The notes: generated by a model from the sequence alone, not told the origin. 8,833 nt of DNA from an uncultured Acetatifactor sp. (GCA_910587555.1 CAJULV010000044.1:24394-33226); one strand, 5' to 3'; positions 1-6,533 are shown, numbered from the stretch's first letter. Program-made: numbers and translations.

Positions 1-115
1 GGCTTCTCCCGAACCAGGCACACTCTCTCCTGTGGCTTCTCCCGAACCAGGCACACTCTCTCCTGTGGCTTCTCCCGAACCAGGCACATTCTCTCCTGTG
101 GCTTCTCCCGAACCG
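1..115 (-). repeat. 33-bp in-frame tandem repeat within ligA
   Basis: Three full 33-bp units lie at 1-33, 34-66 and 67-99, followed by a partial unit of about 16 bases from 100. Units 1 and 2 are identical; unit 3 has one base change (T for C at position 89, giving Asn instead of Ser). On the coding strand each unit encodes T-G-E-S/N-V-P-G-S-G-E-A. The array runs off the left edge, so the copy number is unknown. Because 33 is a multiple of three, gain or loss of units would keep the ligase frame. The near-identity of the units indicates recent duplication by slippage or recombination. Confidence 0.95.
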
Positions 116-1344
116 GATGCTTCCTGCATCTGCCGCTCTCCGCCATCGCCAGGCATAGCCTGACCGGAAACCGCCTCTTCAAGTGCCTTCGCCGTCAGGT
201 TCTCCGCAATCTGAGGGATAATCATATTTGCCTTATATACGGTAATCCTGTCTCCTATGCCCAGCTGCAGCGAACGCAGAATGCTGACATTATGGACAGA
301 AGCACGGCTGACCGTAGTACCCTCCAGTTCCACCGGATCAAAAATTGCCACCGGATTAATCAGCCCCGTCCGGCTGGCGCTCCATTCAATCTCCCGCAAC
401 GTCGTCTCCCGCAGTTCATCCGCCCACTTGAAGGCGATGGCATTCCGGGGAAACTTTGCAGTCCGCCCCAGGGACTGACCGTATGCAATATCATTATATA
501 TCAGTACCAGCCCGTCTGATGGAATATCGTAATGCTCTATTTTTCCCTCAAACAGTGCAATGGTGTCTAAAATCGTACTCTCATCCACCAGGTAATGCTC
601 CACCACCTCAAATCCCTGGCTCTCCAGAAAATCAAAGCTTCCCTCTACCAGGGTTTCGCTGTTCATCGCCCCCTCACTGCTTCCTGCGGCACTGACCAGG
701 GCAAAGGCATAAAACCGTACATTCCTCCGGGCCGTTATCTCATTATTTAACTGGCGCACGGAACCGCTGCAAAGGTTTCTGGGATTTTTGTATTTAGCAT
801 CCGCATCCTCTATATCCGCATTGATTCTCTCAAAATCCGAATAACTGATTACCGCTTCACCGCGCAGCACCAGCTCGCCCTGAAAAGGAATGGCAAGCGG
901 CAGATTCACAAACGTTTTCGCATTATTGGTAATCACCTCACCGATTTCGCCGTTCCCCCTGGTAACCGCCTTCTCCAGCTTTCCGCCGCGGTACGTCAAT
1001 ACGATAGTCAGCCCGTCCAGCTTCCAGCTCAAAACTGCCGGATGCTCCTGCAGCCAGTCACGCAGTTCCTCCCGGCTCTTGGTCTTGTCCAATGACAGCA
1101 TAGGCGCCTCATGTCGCTCTTTGGGCAGTTCATCCACAGCCTCATACCCCACCTTCACCGTAGGGCTGTCCGCCATCACAATTCCCGTCTCCTTCTCCAG
1201 AGCCTCCAGTTCGTCGTACAGTTGGTCGTACTCACGGTTGCTCATGATTTCTCTGTTCTCCGCATAGTAAGCCCTGGAGGCTTTATTCAGAACTGCTGCC
1301 AGTTCTTTCATCCGTTCCATTTTACCTGATCTTTCAGCCTGCAT
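1..1344 (-). CDS. ligA: NAD-dependent DNA ligase LigA, partial (C-terminal part beyond the left edge)
   Basis: This enzyme seals nicks in duplex DNA using NAD+, in Okazaki-fragment joining and in repair. Visible in order are a short NAD-binding Ia domain (YDQLYDELEALE), the adenylation domain with the KLDG motif (nucleotide-accepting Lys at 1021-1023), GEAVISYSDF, DGLVLIYND and AIAFKW, then an OB fold (NPVAIFDPVELEGTTVSRAS to YKANMIIPQIAENLT). The zinc finger, helix-hairpin-helix and BRCT domains would lie off the edge; the family is usually about 650-680 residues. After the OB fold comes an unusual Gly/Glu/Ser/Pro-rich insertion with 11-residue repeats (1-115). The start is uncertain: ATG at 1344 has GAAGG four bases upstream, ATG at 1320 gives MERMKELAAVLN with only CAGG, and ATG at 1359 has poor spacing. 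It lies downstream of the rluF-like gene with no terminator between, so it is probably the last visible gene of that operon. Confidence 0.96.
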   Translation of the reverse strand, partial: MQAERSGKMERMKELAAVLNKASRAYYAENREIMSNREYDQLYDELEALEKETGIVMADSPTVKVGYEAVDELPKERHEAPMLSLDKTKSREELRDWLQEHPAVLSWKLDGLTIVLTYRGGKLEKAVTRGNGEIGEVITNNAKTFVNLPLAIPFQGELVLRGEAVISYSDFERINADIEDADAKYKNPRNLCSGSVRQLNNEITARRNVRFYAFALVSAAGSSEGAMNSETLVEGSFDFLESQGFEVVEHYLVDESTILDTIALFEGKIEHYDIPSDGLVLIYNDIAYGQSLGRTAKFPRNAIAFKWADELRETTLREIEWSASRTGLINPVAIFDPVELEGTTVSRASVHNVSILRSLQLGIGDRITVYKANMIIPQIAENLTAKALEEAVSGQAMPGDGGERQMQEASGSGEATGENVPGSGEATGESVPGSGEATGESVPGSGEA

Positions 1345-1485
1345 ATTACCTTCAACCATCCTTTTCTCTCTGCCGACAGGCCGCCGTTGGAAATCGTGCC
1401 GCAGCACTTCCATACCATGTCCGTATGTCTGCGGAGGCCGTCCCATATTTAAAGCCATCTATTGTCATGCCCTTCAGTACCCTCT

Positions 1486-2208
1486 TCAGCCCTTCCCCGT
1501 CAGTCCGCAGTCCCTGTAAAGCCGCTCCACATCCGCGCTGCCAAGTTCACGGTATTCCCCCGGTTTCAGTTCTCCAAGCGTAACATGCATAACCCTGACG
1601 CGTTTCAGCCCTGTGACCGTGTAACCGCAGGCCATGCACATTCTCTTAATCTGCCGGTTTACGCCCTGCGTGAGTACTATCCTGAAAGTATATTTCCCCG
1701 TTTTTTCCACCGTACATTCTCTCGTCGTAAGGCCCAATTCCTTCAGGTAAACCCCCCGGGCCATCCGCTCCGCAAAATCCGCTCCGATTTCCCTGTCCAC
1801 CTGAACCAGATACTCTTTCTCGTGACAGTTCACCCCTCTCATCATTGCCTGGATCAAATCACCGTCATTGGAAAGCAGCAGCAGCCCCTCCGAATCCTTA
1901 TCCAGGCGTCCCGCATAGGTGACACGTTCAGGATACTTCACCACGTCCGATACCTTTGTCTCCGCATGCGGGTCGCGCTCCGTACAGGTCACGCCGGCAG
2001 GCTTGTAAAATGCCAGCACCACCGTTTTCCCCGGGGCATGCACCTTCTTTCCCCGCACCTGTATCTCGTCCTGCTCCGAAACCTGCATACCGGGTTCCGC
2101 CGGCTGCCCGTTCACGGCCACTGCCCCGCCGGCTATCAGCTTATCCGCATCTCTCCGGGAGCAGACGCCGCTATGGGCAAGATATTTATTCAATCTCATA
2201 CGTTCCAT
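1486..2208 (-). CDS. rluF: rRNA pseudouridine synthase, RluF-like (RsuA/RluB/E/F family)
   Basis: This enzyme isomerises a specific uridine in ribosomal RNA to pseudouridine; E. coli RluF acts on U2604 of 23S rRNA. The 240 residues begin with an S4 RNA-binding domain (about 4-50: RLNKYLAHSGVCSRRDADKL). The catalytic domain carries GRLDKDSEGLLLLSNDG, with the catalytic Asp at 103. HEKEYLVQVD (129-138) and GVNRQIKRMCMACGY (182-196) match RluF better than RsuA or RluB as I remember those proteins. The exact target base cannot be read from sequence. A GGGG run lies just upstream of the ATG, and an ATG three codons in (MRLNKYL) is an alternative start. It begins 33 bases after the rnhA stop, so the two are almost certainly cotranscribed. 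No frameshift is seen. Confidence 0.92.
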   Translation of the reverse strand: MERMRLNKYLAHSGVCSRRDADKLIAGGAVAVNGQPAEPGMQVSEQDEIQVRGKKVHAPGKTVVLAFYKPAGVTCTERDPHAETKVSDVVKYPERVTYAGRLDKDSEGLLLLSNDGDLIQAMMRGVNCHEKEYLVQVDREIGADFAERMARGVYLKELGLTTRECTVEKTGKYTFRIVLTQGVNRQIKRMCMACGYTVTGLKRVRVMHVTLGELKPGEYRELGSADVERLYRDCGLTGKG

Positions 2209-2241
2209 TTTTCCCCGCTTCCCGCTCCTGCCCGTTTCAGT

Positions 2242-2925
2242 CTAAAGTTCATCCACATGACAAACCTTGGGGATGCCGTTCCCCTCCCGCAGCCCGGCCT
2301 TGGCCGTCATGTCTGCCATTTCATTATAATACACATTTGAATGGGCGGCTACCTTTGTAAAATCAATTGCGATACTTTCTCCCCACCGGCGCATGGAATC
2401 GGCATACTTGCGGGTCAGTTCCGTCCTGGAACGCCACGCCCCCGTCACCCATTTCTCTATCCCCTCATAGTCATACCGTATCTCAATCCTCGAAAAACCG
2501 CTCACCATGGCAGTCCTCACGGCATACATGGCCCCCAGCATTTCCCCTGTCACATTTCGCTGCTGCAGGGATTGGGCATTGTCTCCATTTCCATACCTTG
2601 TCCTAACCCTGCCGTCCGGCAAAATAAATACGCAGCCAAAGGCATATTTTTTCAGGGAATGATCATAGCTGCCGTCTACATAGGCAAGCAGGGTGCCCTC
2701 CGGCGGACACTCTTCCGGTTTTGCGTTTTCCTGCTGTTTTTCCGGTTCCTTCTCCACACCGCCCTGCACTTTCCAGGCCAAATATTCTTCTGCGTCTTCT
2801 AGCTTTCCAAAACTCCGGTATTCGGCTCCGGGATACCCCTCCACCTCCGCCCTGCATGTATCCCAATCCATGAAAATACCGGTTTTACGTCCTTTTTTTA
2901 CTGCATAATACTTCTTTGCCGCCAT
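2242..2925 (-). CDS. rnhA: Ribonuclease HI with N-terminal viroplasmin-like hybrid-binding domain
   Basis: It cleaves the RNA strand of RNA-DNA hybrids, such as R-loops and primer remnants. The 227 residues comprise an N-terminal viroplasmin/Caulimovirus-VI type domain (about 5-50: KYYAVKKGRKTGIF, then YRSFGKLEDAEEYLAW), a charged Glu/Gln/Lys-rich linker (about 53-76) and a C-terminal RNase H fold. The four metal-binding acidic residues appear intact: Asp84 in YVDGSYD, Glu128 in NVTGEMLGA, Asp152 in IRYDYEGIEKW and Asp205 in NEMADMTAKA. This two-domain layout is the usual one for Clostridia RNase HI. The start is supported by GGGAG at 2933-2937, seven bases upstream of the ATG. It appears to be the first gene of the rnhA, rluF-like, ligA run. 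No convincing promoter was identified, though AT-rich TATAGT and TATATT boxes lie upstream at about 2950-2965. Confidence 0.95.
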   Translation of the reverse strand: MAAKKYYAVKKGRKTGIFMDWDTCRAEVEGYPGAEYRSFGKLEDAEEYLAWKVQGGVEKEPEKQQENAKPEECPPEGTLLAYVDGSYDHSLKKYAFGCVFILPDGRVRTRYGNGDNAQSLQQRNVTGEMLGAMYAVRTAMVSGFSRIEIRYDYEGIEKWVTGAWRSRTELTRKYADSMRRWGESIAIDFTKVAAHSNVYYNEMADMTAKAGLREGNGIPKVCHVDEL

Positions 2926-3116
2926 TGTCCCGCTCCCAAATCTTTTTGTTGAATATAACTATATCACATTCGGCCCATTTTATCCATATACAGAATACAT
3001 CATATCAGAAATTACGTTTCACAGGCCGCGCCGCACTTATAAACGCTTCATTCCGCACACACTTACCCGCGGACGGCATATAGTAAAGATATCCAATATA
3101 AAAATCACAAAAAGGC

Positions 3117-3144
3117 TTGCAAAAATTCCAAAATTTCGTATCAT
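3117..3144 (+). promoter_or_regulatory. Possible sigma-A-like promoter for the chemoreceptor gene
   Basis: A TTGCAA box (3117-3122) and a TATCAT box (3139-3144) are separated by 16 bases in an AT-rich stretch. Each box is an imperfect match and the spacer is one base short of ideal. If used, the transcript would carry a leader of about 150 bases. I found no convincing flagellar sigma-28 type promoter (TAAA plus GCCGATAA-like) in the region. Confidence 0.35.
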
Positions 3145-3162
3145 GGTAATATACATAATTTT

Positions 3163-3180
3163 ATGCGCCATGAAGCGCAT
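3163..3180 (+). repeat. Small inverted repeat in the chemoreceptor leader
   Basis: ATGCGC (3163-3168) and GCGCAT (3175-3180) form a perfect 6-bp stem with a CATGAA loop. A further GCGC at 3183-3186 allows alternative pairing with GCGC at 3175-3178. It could be a weak RNA hairpin or a protein-binding site; function is unknown. Confidence 0.4.
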
Positions 3181-3224
3181 GGGCGCAGATATATACGAGG
3201 AATTTCTGTATCGGCCCTTACCAT

Positions 3225-3257
3225 GACTGCGGAATTGGCAAAGCGTTTCCTGTAGTC
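3225..3257 (+). repeat. Imperfect stem-loop upstream of the chemoreceptor ribosome binding site
   Basis: GACTGC (3225-3230) pairs with GTAGTC (3252-3257), including one G-U pair. GGAA (3231-3234) pairs with TTCC (3247-3250). There is one bulged T and a 12-base loop. The structure ends about 35 bases before the GAGGA ribosome binding site. No known riboswitch consensus was recognised in it. Confidence 0.4.
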
Positions 3258-3303
3258 AAACACATCATTCCATTAATTCTAAAGAAAGATATGAGGATGC
3301 GAA

Positions 3304-4665
3304 ATGGCAATTAAGAAACGAAAAGCAATACTAATGAAATCAGTCTCAGAACTGAAATCAGCCGATTACTCCCATGAGCCGGAGCTGAACGGCATCTATC
3401 AGCGACTGTTGAAAGGGAGAAAGCAGTTTGCGGATATTTTTGAAAAAAATATCAATGCCGTCATGCAGATCAGTTCCCTGGATCTGACCATGCAGCACCA
3501 GACAGAAAAAATCATAGAGATCTCCCAAAAGGTAACCAACGCTACGGAAGCCATTTTCGGTTCTTCCGTGGGGACTTCAAATAATCAGCAGGAAGAACTG
3601 ACCAACACCATCGTCAAGGTTTCCGGCGCCACGGACGAAGTCTATCAGAAAATGGAAGCAGGCCAGAACGAACTGACCTCCATAAAGGAACTCTCCGAGC
3701 AAACCATCGCCATCTCCCGGGAAATGCAGAAGGATATGGACGAACTGGTAGATCTTGTTCAGCGTATCAGCAGCGTTATCTCCGGTATCGGTTCCATTTC
3801 CATGCAGACCAATCTGCTGGCCTTGAACGCCTCAGTGGAAGCGGCACGCGCCGGCGAAGCGGGAAAGGGATTTTCCGTAGTGGCGAACGAAATCAGGGAA
3901 TTGTCCCAGGAGACGCAGAACCTGACCTCCAATATGGAATCCTTTGTCAAAAACATAAAGACCGCTTCCCAGAAAAGTGTCAATAGTTCCTCCCAGACCA
4001 TTGAATCTCTGCTCACTATGACCGAGAAGATTAAAAATGTGTGGGAATTGAACAGCGAAAGCCAGCAGTACGTCTCCAAGGTAAATGAATCCATGAGTTC
4101 CATTGCCGCAGTCAGCGAGGAGATCAGCAGCTCCATGACGGAAATGCAGAACCAGCTGATGGAAAGCTCCGACTTCATGCGGAAGGTGGGAGAGGACTTA
4201 TTTGATGCCGCAAAACCCGTAATCGGCATCGAGAAAACGTTGGACGACAGCATCAAGCAAATGGGAACCATGACTCAGGACGCATTCTTCCACCTGGAAA
4301 ACGAGGAATTTGCCCAATATATGAAAAACGCCATTTCCTCTCATTCCACATGGCTGACTAACCTGAGAAAAATGGTGGACTCTCAGACGGTGATCCCTCT
4401 CCAGCTTGATTCCGCCAAGTGTGGTTTCGGGCACTTCTATTATGCAATGACACCAAGCATTCCCGGCGTGCTTCCGATTTGGAACGGTCTGGGACCCAAG
4501 CATCAGAAGTTCCATAAGTTCGGTGCCTCTGTCATCGATGCGATCCACAGCGGGAAATATTCGGATGCGGAGCAGATTTACTGGCAGGCGGAAACTTATT
4601 CCAGGGAGCTGATTGCCGATATGAAGCGGATCCTTCAGCTCACTATGGAAAACGGCGCATCATAA
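3304..4665 (+). CDS. Soluble methyl-accepting chemotaxis protein with C-terminal CZB zinc-binding domain (TlpD-like)
   Basis: This is a cytoplasmic chemoreceptor expected to control CheA kinase through CheW. The 453 residues contain no transmembrane segment or signal peptide. The signalling domain is a long coiled coil, roughly residues 60-310. Its conserved hairpin tip (QTNLLALNASVEAARAGEAG, then KGFSVVANEIRELS) spans about 168-201. The C-terminal CZB domain (about 330-445) has all the expected zinc ligands: His347 in HSTW, Cys373 in CGFGHF, and His400 and His404 in HQKFH, with spacings of 22 and 21 residues inside the family limits. This layout matches Helicobacter TlpD, a soluble receptor linked to oxidative or energy-related signals; the ligand here is unknown. 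There is no C-terminal CheR-docking pentapeptide (it ends MENGAS). It is the only plus-strand gene here and no other che or flagellar gene is adjacent. Confidence 0.95.
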   Translation: MAIKKRKAILMKSVSELKSADYSHEPELNGIYQRLLKGRKQFADIFEKNINAVMQISSLDLTMQHQTEKIIEISQKVTNATEAIFGSSVGTSNNQQEELTNTIVKVSGATDEVYQKMEAGQNELTSIKELSEQTIAISREMQKDMDELVDLVQRISSVISGIGSISMQTNLLALNASVEAARAGEAGKGFSVVANEIRELSQETQNLTSNMESFVKNIKTASQKSVNSSSQTIESLLTMTEKIKNVWELNSESQQYVSKVNESMSSIAAVSEEISSSMTEMQNQLMESSDFMRKVGEDLFDAAKPVIGIEKTLDDSIKQMGTMTQDAFFHLENEEFAQYMKNAISSHSTWLTNLRKMVDSQTVIPLQLDSAKCGFGHFYYAMTPSIPGVLPIWNGLGPKHQKFHKFGASVIDAIHSGKYSDAEQIYWQAETYSRELIADMKRILQLTMENGAS

Positions 4666-4760
4666 GCCCTGTTTCCTGTTTTAGTGCCGAATGTATTGTT
4701 CACGGCAGGCTGTTCCTCAACGACTGCAGAAGGCTGCCGTACATGATATTTCTCAATCGG

Positions 4761-4782
4761 GTAGGGGAACTTGTACCCCTAC
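4761..4782. repeat. Perfect 7-bp hairpin downstream of the chemoreceptor gene
   Basis: GTAGGGG (4761-4767) and CCCCTAC (4776-4782) pair perfectly around the loop AACTTGTA. No T-run follows on either strand, so this is not a typical terminator. It abuts the larger palindromic element at 4792-4870 and may be part of the same repeat unit. Confidence 0.65.
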
Positions 4783-4791
4783 TCGCCTCGC

Positions 4792-4870
4792 GGCCCGTAC
4801 GCCGCTGAAGCGGCAGGCTTCCAGGTGCGGGGAACCGCCGCTTCAGCGGCAAAACTCCACTGCACGGGCC
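4792..4870. repeat. Nested palindromic (REP/BIME-like) intergenic element
   Basis: GCCGCTGAAGCGGC (4801-4814) and its exact reverse complement GCCGCTTCAGCGGC (4837-4850) face each other across 22 bases. Each 14-mer is also self-complementary (GCCGC/GCGGC with a four-base loop). They are enclosed by an outer perfect 7-bp stem, GGCCCGT (4792-4798) with ACGGGCC (4864-4870). The region is much more GC-rich than the flanking intergenic DNA. This resembles dispersed palindromic intergenic repeats, but dispersal cannot be shown from one copy. Confidence 0.7.
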
Positions 4871-4877
4871 TGCACAT

Positions 4878-4923
4878 AAAAAACGGGATGCCGCGGTAAG
4901 CATTTACACGGCATCCCTTATTT
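4878..4923. terminator. Bidirectional Rho-independent terminator between the chemoreceptor gene and gdhA
   Basis: GGGATGCCG (4885-4893) and CGGCATCCC (4909-4917) form a perfect 9-bp stem, extended by an inner GTAA/TTAC stem (4896-4899 with 4904-4907) and a GCAT loop. On the minus strand the stem is followed by GTTTTTT, so it is a strong terminator for gdhA, whose stop lies about 50 bases before the stem. On the plus strand it is followed by TTATTTCTGTTT, a weaker tract serving the chemoreceptor gene. Confidence 0.9.
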
Positions 4924-4971
4924 CTGTTTACTGCATTTCCGTACTGTCCGGCATTTCGCCCATATCTTTTC

Positions 4972-6315
4972 TTATACGATTCCCTGTGCGGTCATGGCTT
5001 CTGCAACCTTCAGGAATCCCGCAATGTTTGCCCCTGCTACATAATTGCCTTCCATTCCATATTTCTTCGCGGCATCATCCAGGCTGTGGAAAATATTAAC
5101 CATGATGCCCTGAAGCTTGGAATCCACTTCTTCAAATGTCCAGCTGAGACGCTCGCTGTTCTGGCTCATCTCAAGGGCGGAAGTTGCCACGCCGCCAGCA
5201 TTGGAAGCCTTGCCGGGGCAGAACAGAACGCCGTTTGCCTGGAAGTACTCTGTCGCCTCCATGGTGGTTGGCATATTCGCACCCTCTGCCACTGCAAAGC
5301 AGCCGTTTGCCACCAACGCCTTTGCGTCCTCCAGGTTCAATTCGTTCTGAGTTGCACAGGGAAGGGCGATATCGCATTTAACGGTCCATACATTGCTTCC
5401 TGCAGCGCACTGGTGATACTGGGCACCGGGCCTTGCCGCCGCGTATTCGGTAAGCCTTGCACGCCTTACTTCCTTAACCTCTTTCAGCAGCGCCACATCG
5501 ATTCCCTCCGGGTCATAAATCCATCCCGTGGAATCGGAACAGGTCACAGGCTTTCCGCCAAGCTGCTGTGCCTTCTGGATTGCGTAGATAGCTACATTGC
5601 CGGCACCGGACACTGCGATGGTCTTGCCGGCGATGTCCTTTCCATTGCATTTCAGCATTTCCGCAGTGAGATATAACAGGCCGTAGCCTGTTGCCTCTGT
5701 CCTGGCCAGTGAGCCGCCGTAAGTAAGCCCCTTACCGGTGAGAACGCCTTCATACAGCCCCGTCAGCCTCTTGTACTGGCCGTACATATAGCCGATTTCC
5801 CTTGCTCCGGTGCCGATATCGCCCGCCGGGACATCTGTATCAGCGCCGATATATTTATGAAGCTCCGTCATAAAGCTCTGGCAGAACGCCATCACCTCCC
5901 TGTCCGACTTGCCCTTGGGATCAAAATCACAACCGCCCTTGCCGCCGCCGATAGGAAGACCTGTAAGGGAATTCTTGAAAATCTGCTCGAAGCCCAGGAA
6001 TTTGATGATACCGAGGTTAACGCTGGGATGCAGCCGCAGCCCTCCCTTGTAAGGCCCGATTGCGGAATTGAACTGTACACGGAAGCCGTTGTTTACCTGT
6101 ACCTGGCCCTTGTCGTCCACCCAGGGAACGCGAAACAGGAGCTGTCTTTCAGGCGTTACCAGTCTCTCCAGCAATGCATCCTTACGGTACTTCTCCTCAT
6201 TTGCCTCAATCACCACGCGAAGGGACTCCAAGACTTCCTTCACCGCCTGATGGAATTCGGGCTGTGCGGGATTCCTGGCAACTACCAGATCAAATACCTC
6301 ATCAACATATGACAT
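4972..6315 (-). CDS. gdhA: Glutamate dehydrogenase, probably NADP-dependent
   Basis: It catalyses reversible reductive amination of 2-oxoglutarate to glutamate, linking ammonium and carbon metabolism in the cytosol. The 447 residues match the usual length of hexameric small-type bacterial GDH (about 450). Catalytic and substrate-binding residues are intact: Lys90 in GPYKGGLRLHP, Lys114 in IFKNSL, Lys126 in PIGGGKGGCDFDP and Asp166 in DVPAGDIGTG. The Rossmann motif is SGAGNVA (236-242). After the second strand the sequence reads CSDSTG (259-264), which resembles the SDS-type stretch of NADP-linked enzymes such as E. coli GdhA rather than the NAD-linked C. symbiosum enzyme; this cofactor call is an inference. 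The start is fixed by GGAGG at 6324-6328, eight bases before the ATG. It has its own promoter and terminator, so it is monocistronic. Confidence 0.97.
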   Translation of the reverse strand: MSYVDEVFDLVVARNPAQPEFHQAVKEVLESLRVVIEANEEKYRKDALLERLVTPERQLLFRVPWVDDKGQVQVNNGFRVQFNSAIGPYKGGLRLHPSVNLGIIKFLGFEQIFKNSLTGLPIGGGKGGCDFDPKGKSDREVMAFCQSFMTELHKYIGADTDVPAGDIGTGAREIGYMYGQYKRLTGLYEGVLTGKGLTYGGSLARTEATGYGLLYLTAEMLKCNGKDIAGKTIAVSGAGNVAIYAIQKAQQLGGKPVTCSDSTGWIYDPEGIDVALLKEVKEVRRARLTEYAAARPGAQYHQCAAGSNVWTVKCDIALPCATQNELNLEDAKALVANGCFAVAEGANMPTTMEATEYFQANGVLFCPGKASNAGGVATSALEMSQNSERLSWTFEEVDSKLQGIMVNIFHSLDDAAKKYGMEGNYVAGANIAGFLKVAEAMTAQGIV

Positions 6316-6408
6316 TTGTATGTCCTCCTTCTATAATAATATGTACGGGGCGCTGAACCCTGCCGCAGTCAGCCTCACAGAGTATTCACAAAATTCGCAT
6401 ATAGTGAA

Positions 6409-6436
6409 GGGGCACAGGATTCCGGCCCTGTGCCCC
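6409..6436 (-). promoter_or_regulatory. Perfect 10-bp hairpin in the gdhA leader
   Basis: On the plus strand GGGGCACAGG (6409-6418) and CCTGTGCCCC (6427-6436) form a perfect stem around an eight-base loop. It begins roughly 15 bases after the predicted gdhA transcription start and lies about 95 bases before the start codon. No U-run follows it in the gdhA direction, so it is not a classic attenuator. It may stabilise the 5' end or act as an operator. Confidence 0.7.
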
Positions 6437-6457
6437 CTGACGCCATCGTCCTCATTT

Positions 6458-6486
6458 ATTATACTCCAATTTCCGCAAAATCACAA
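6458..6486 (-). promoter_or_regulatory. Sigma-A-type promoter of gdhA
   Basis: Read on the minus strand, TTGTGA (6486-6481) and a perfect TATAAT (6463-6458) are separated by exactly 17 bases. Transcription would start near 6451, giving a leader of about 135 bases. This is the best promoter match in the window. Confidence 0.85.
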
Positions 6487-6499
6487 CACGCTTTCATGC

Positions 6500-6533
6500 A
6501 CTAAACTGAAAAAGTTTTTCAGGCTTTTTTAGT
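6500..6533 (-). terminator. Possible weak AT-rich terminator after the helical protein gene
   Basis: CTGAAAAA (6506-6513) and TTTTTCAG (6515-6522) pair, and outer ACTAAA (6500-6505) and TTTAGT (6528-6533) can pair beyond a small bulge. The structure lies just after the stop at 6550 and before the gdhA promoter. The stem is AT-rich with an impossibly tight apex and no clean U-tract on the minus strand, so terminator function is uncertain. Confidence 0.35.

Larger units (their letters stand above)
2926..3303. other. Divergent intergenic region between rnhA and the chemoreceptor gene
   Basis: The 378 bases contain no gene I can support. The rnhA side (2938-3010) is AT-rich and holds the rnhA ribosome binding site. 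The other side contains a possible promoter (3117-3144) and two inverted repeats (3163-3180 and 3225-3257) that would sit in the leader of the chemoreceptor transcript. The chemoreceptor ribosome binding site is GAGGA at 3293-3297, seven bases before the ATG. Confidence 0.7.
4666..4971. other. Convergent intergenic region between the chemoreceptor gene and gdhA
   Basis: These 306 bases carry no supportable gene. They hold a 7-bp perfect hairpin (4761-4782), a nested pair of inverted 14-bp palindromes with an outer stem (4792-4870), and a bidirectional terminator (4878-4923). Short open frames crossing the palindromes have arginine- and proline-rich translations and no good start context. Confidence 0.8.

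Noticed and set aside
1..115. CRISPR-like array
   Set aside because: Units are directly adjacent with no unique spacers and lie in frame within ligA.
1352..1468. A 38-codon minus-strand open frame (MTIDGFKYG...) between rluF and ligA
   Set aside because: AAGG lies too close to the ATG, no recognisable protein, and it overlaps the alternative ligA starts; no support as a gene.
1462..2340. Long plus-strand open frame opposite rluF and rnhA
   Set aside because: It is the antisense shadow of two clear genes, with a His/Pro/Arg-rich translation and no family resemblance.
3163..3257. c-di-GMP (GEMM) riboswitch before the chemoreceptor gene
   Set aside because: A GGCAAAGCG stretch is loosely reminiscent, but the conserved core and paired helices of GEMM-I or GEMM-II are absent.
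3759..4271. Minus-strand open frame inside the chemoreceptor gene
   Set aside because: Shadow of the conserved signalling domain, which is clearly coded on the plus strand.
4691..4903. Short open frames on both strands in the convergent intergenic region
   Set aside because: They cross the palindromes and terminator, lack ribosome binding sites, and have Arg/Pro-rich translations typical of GC-rich repeats.
6316..6450. Metabolite riboswitch in the gdhA leader
   Set aside because: Only a simple hairpin is visible; no glycine, glutamine or other known aptamer consensus was recognised.
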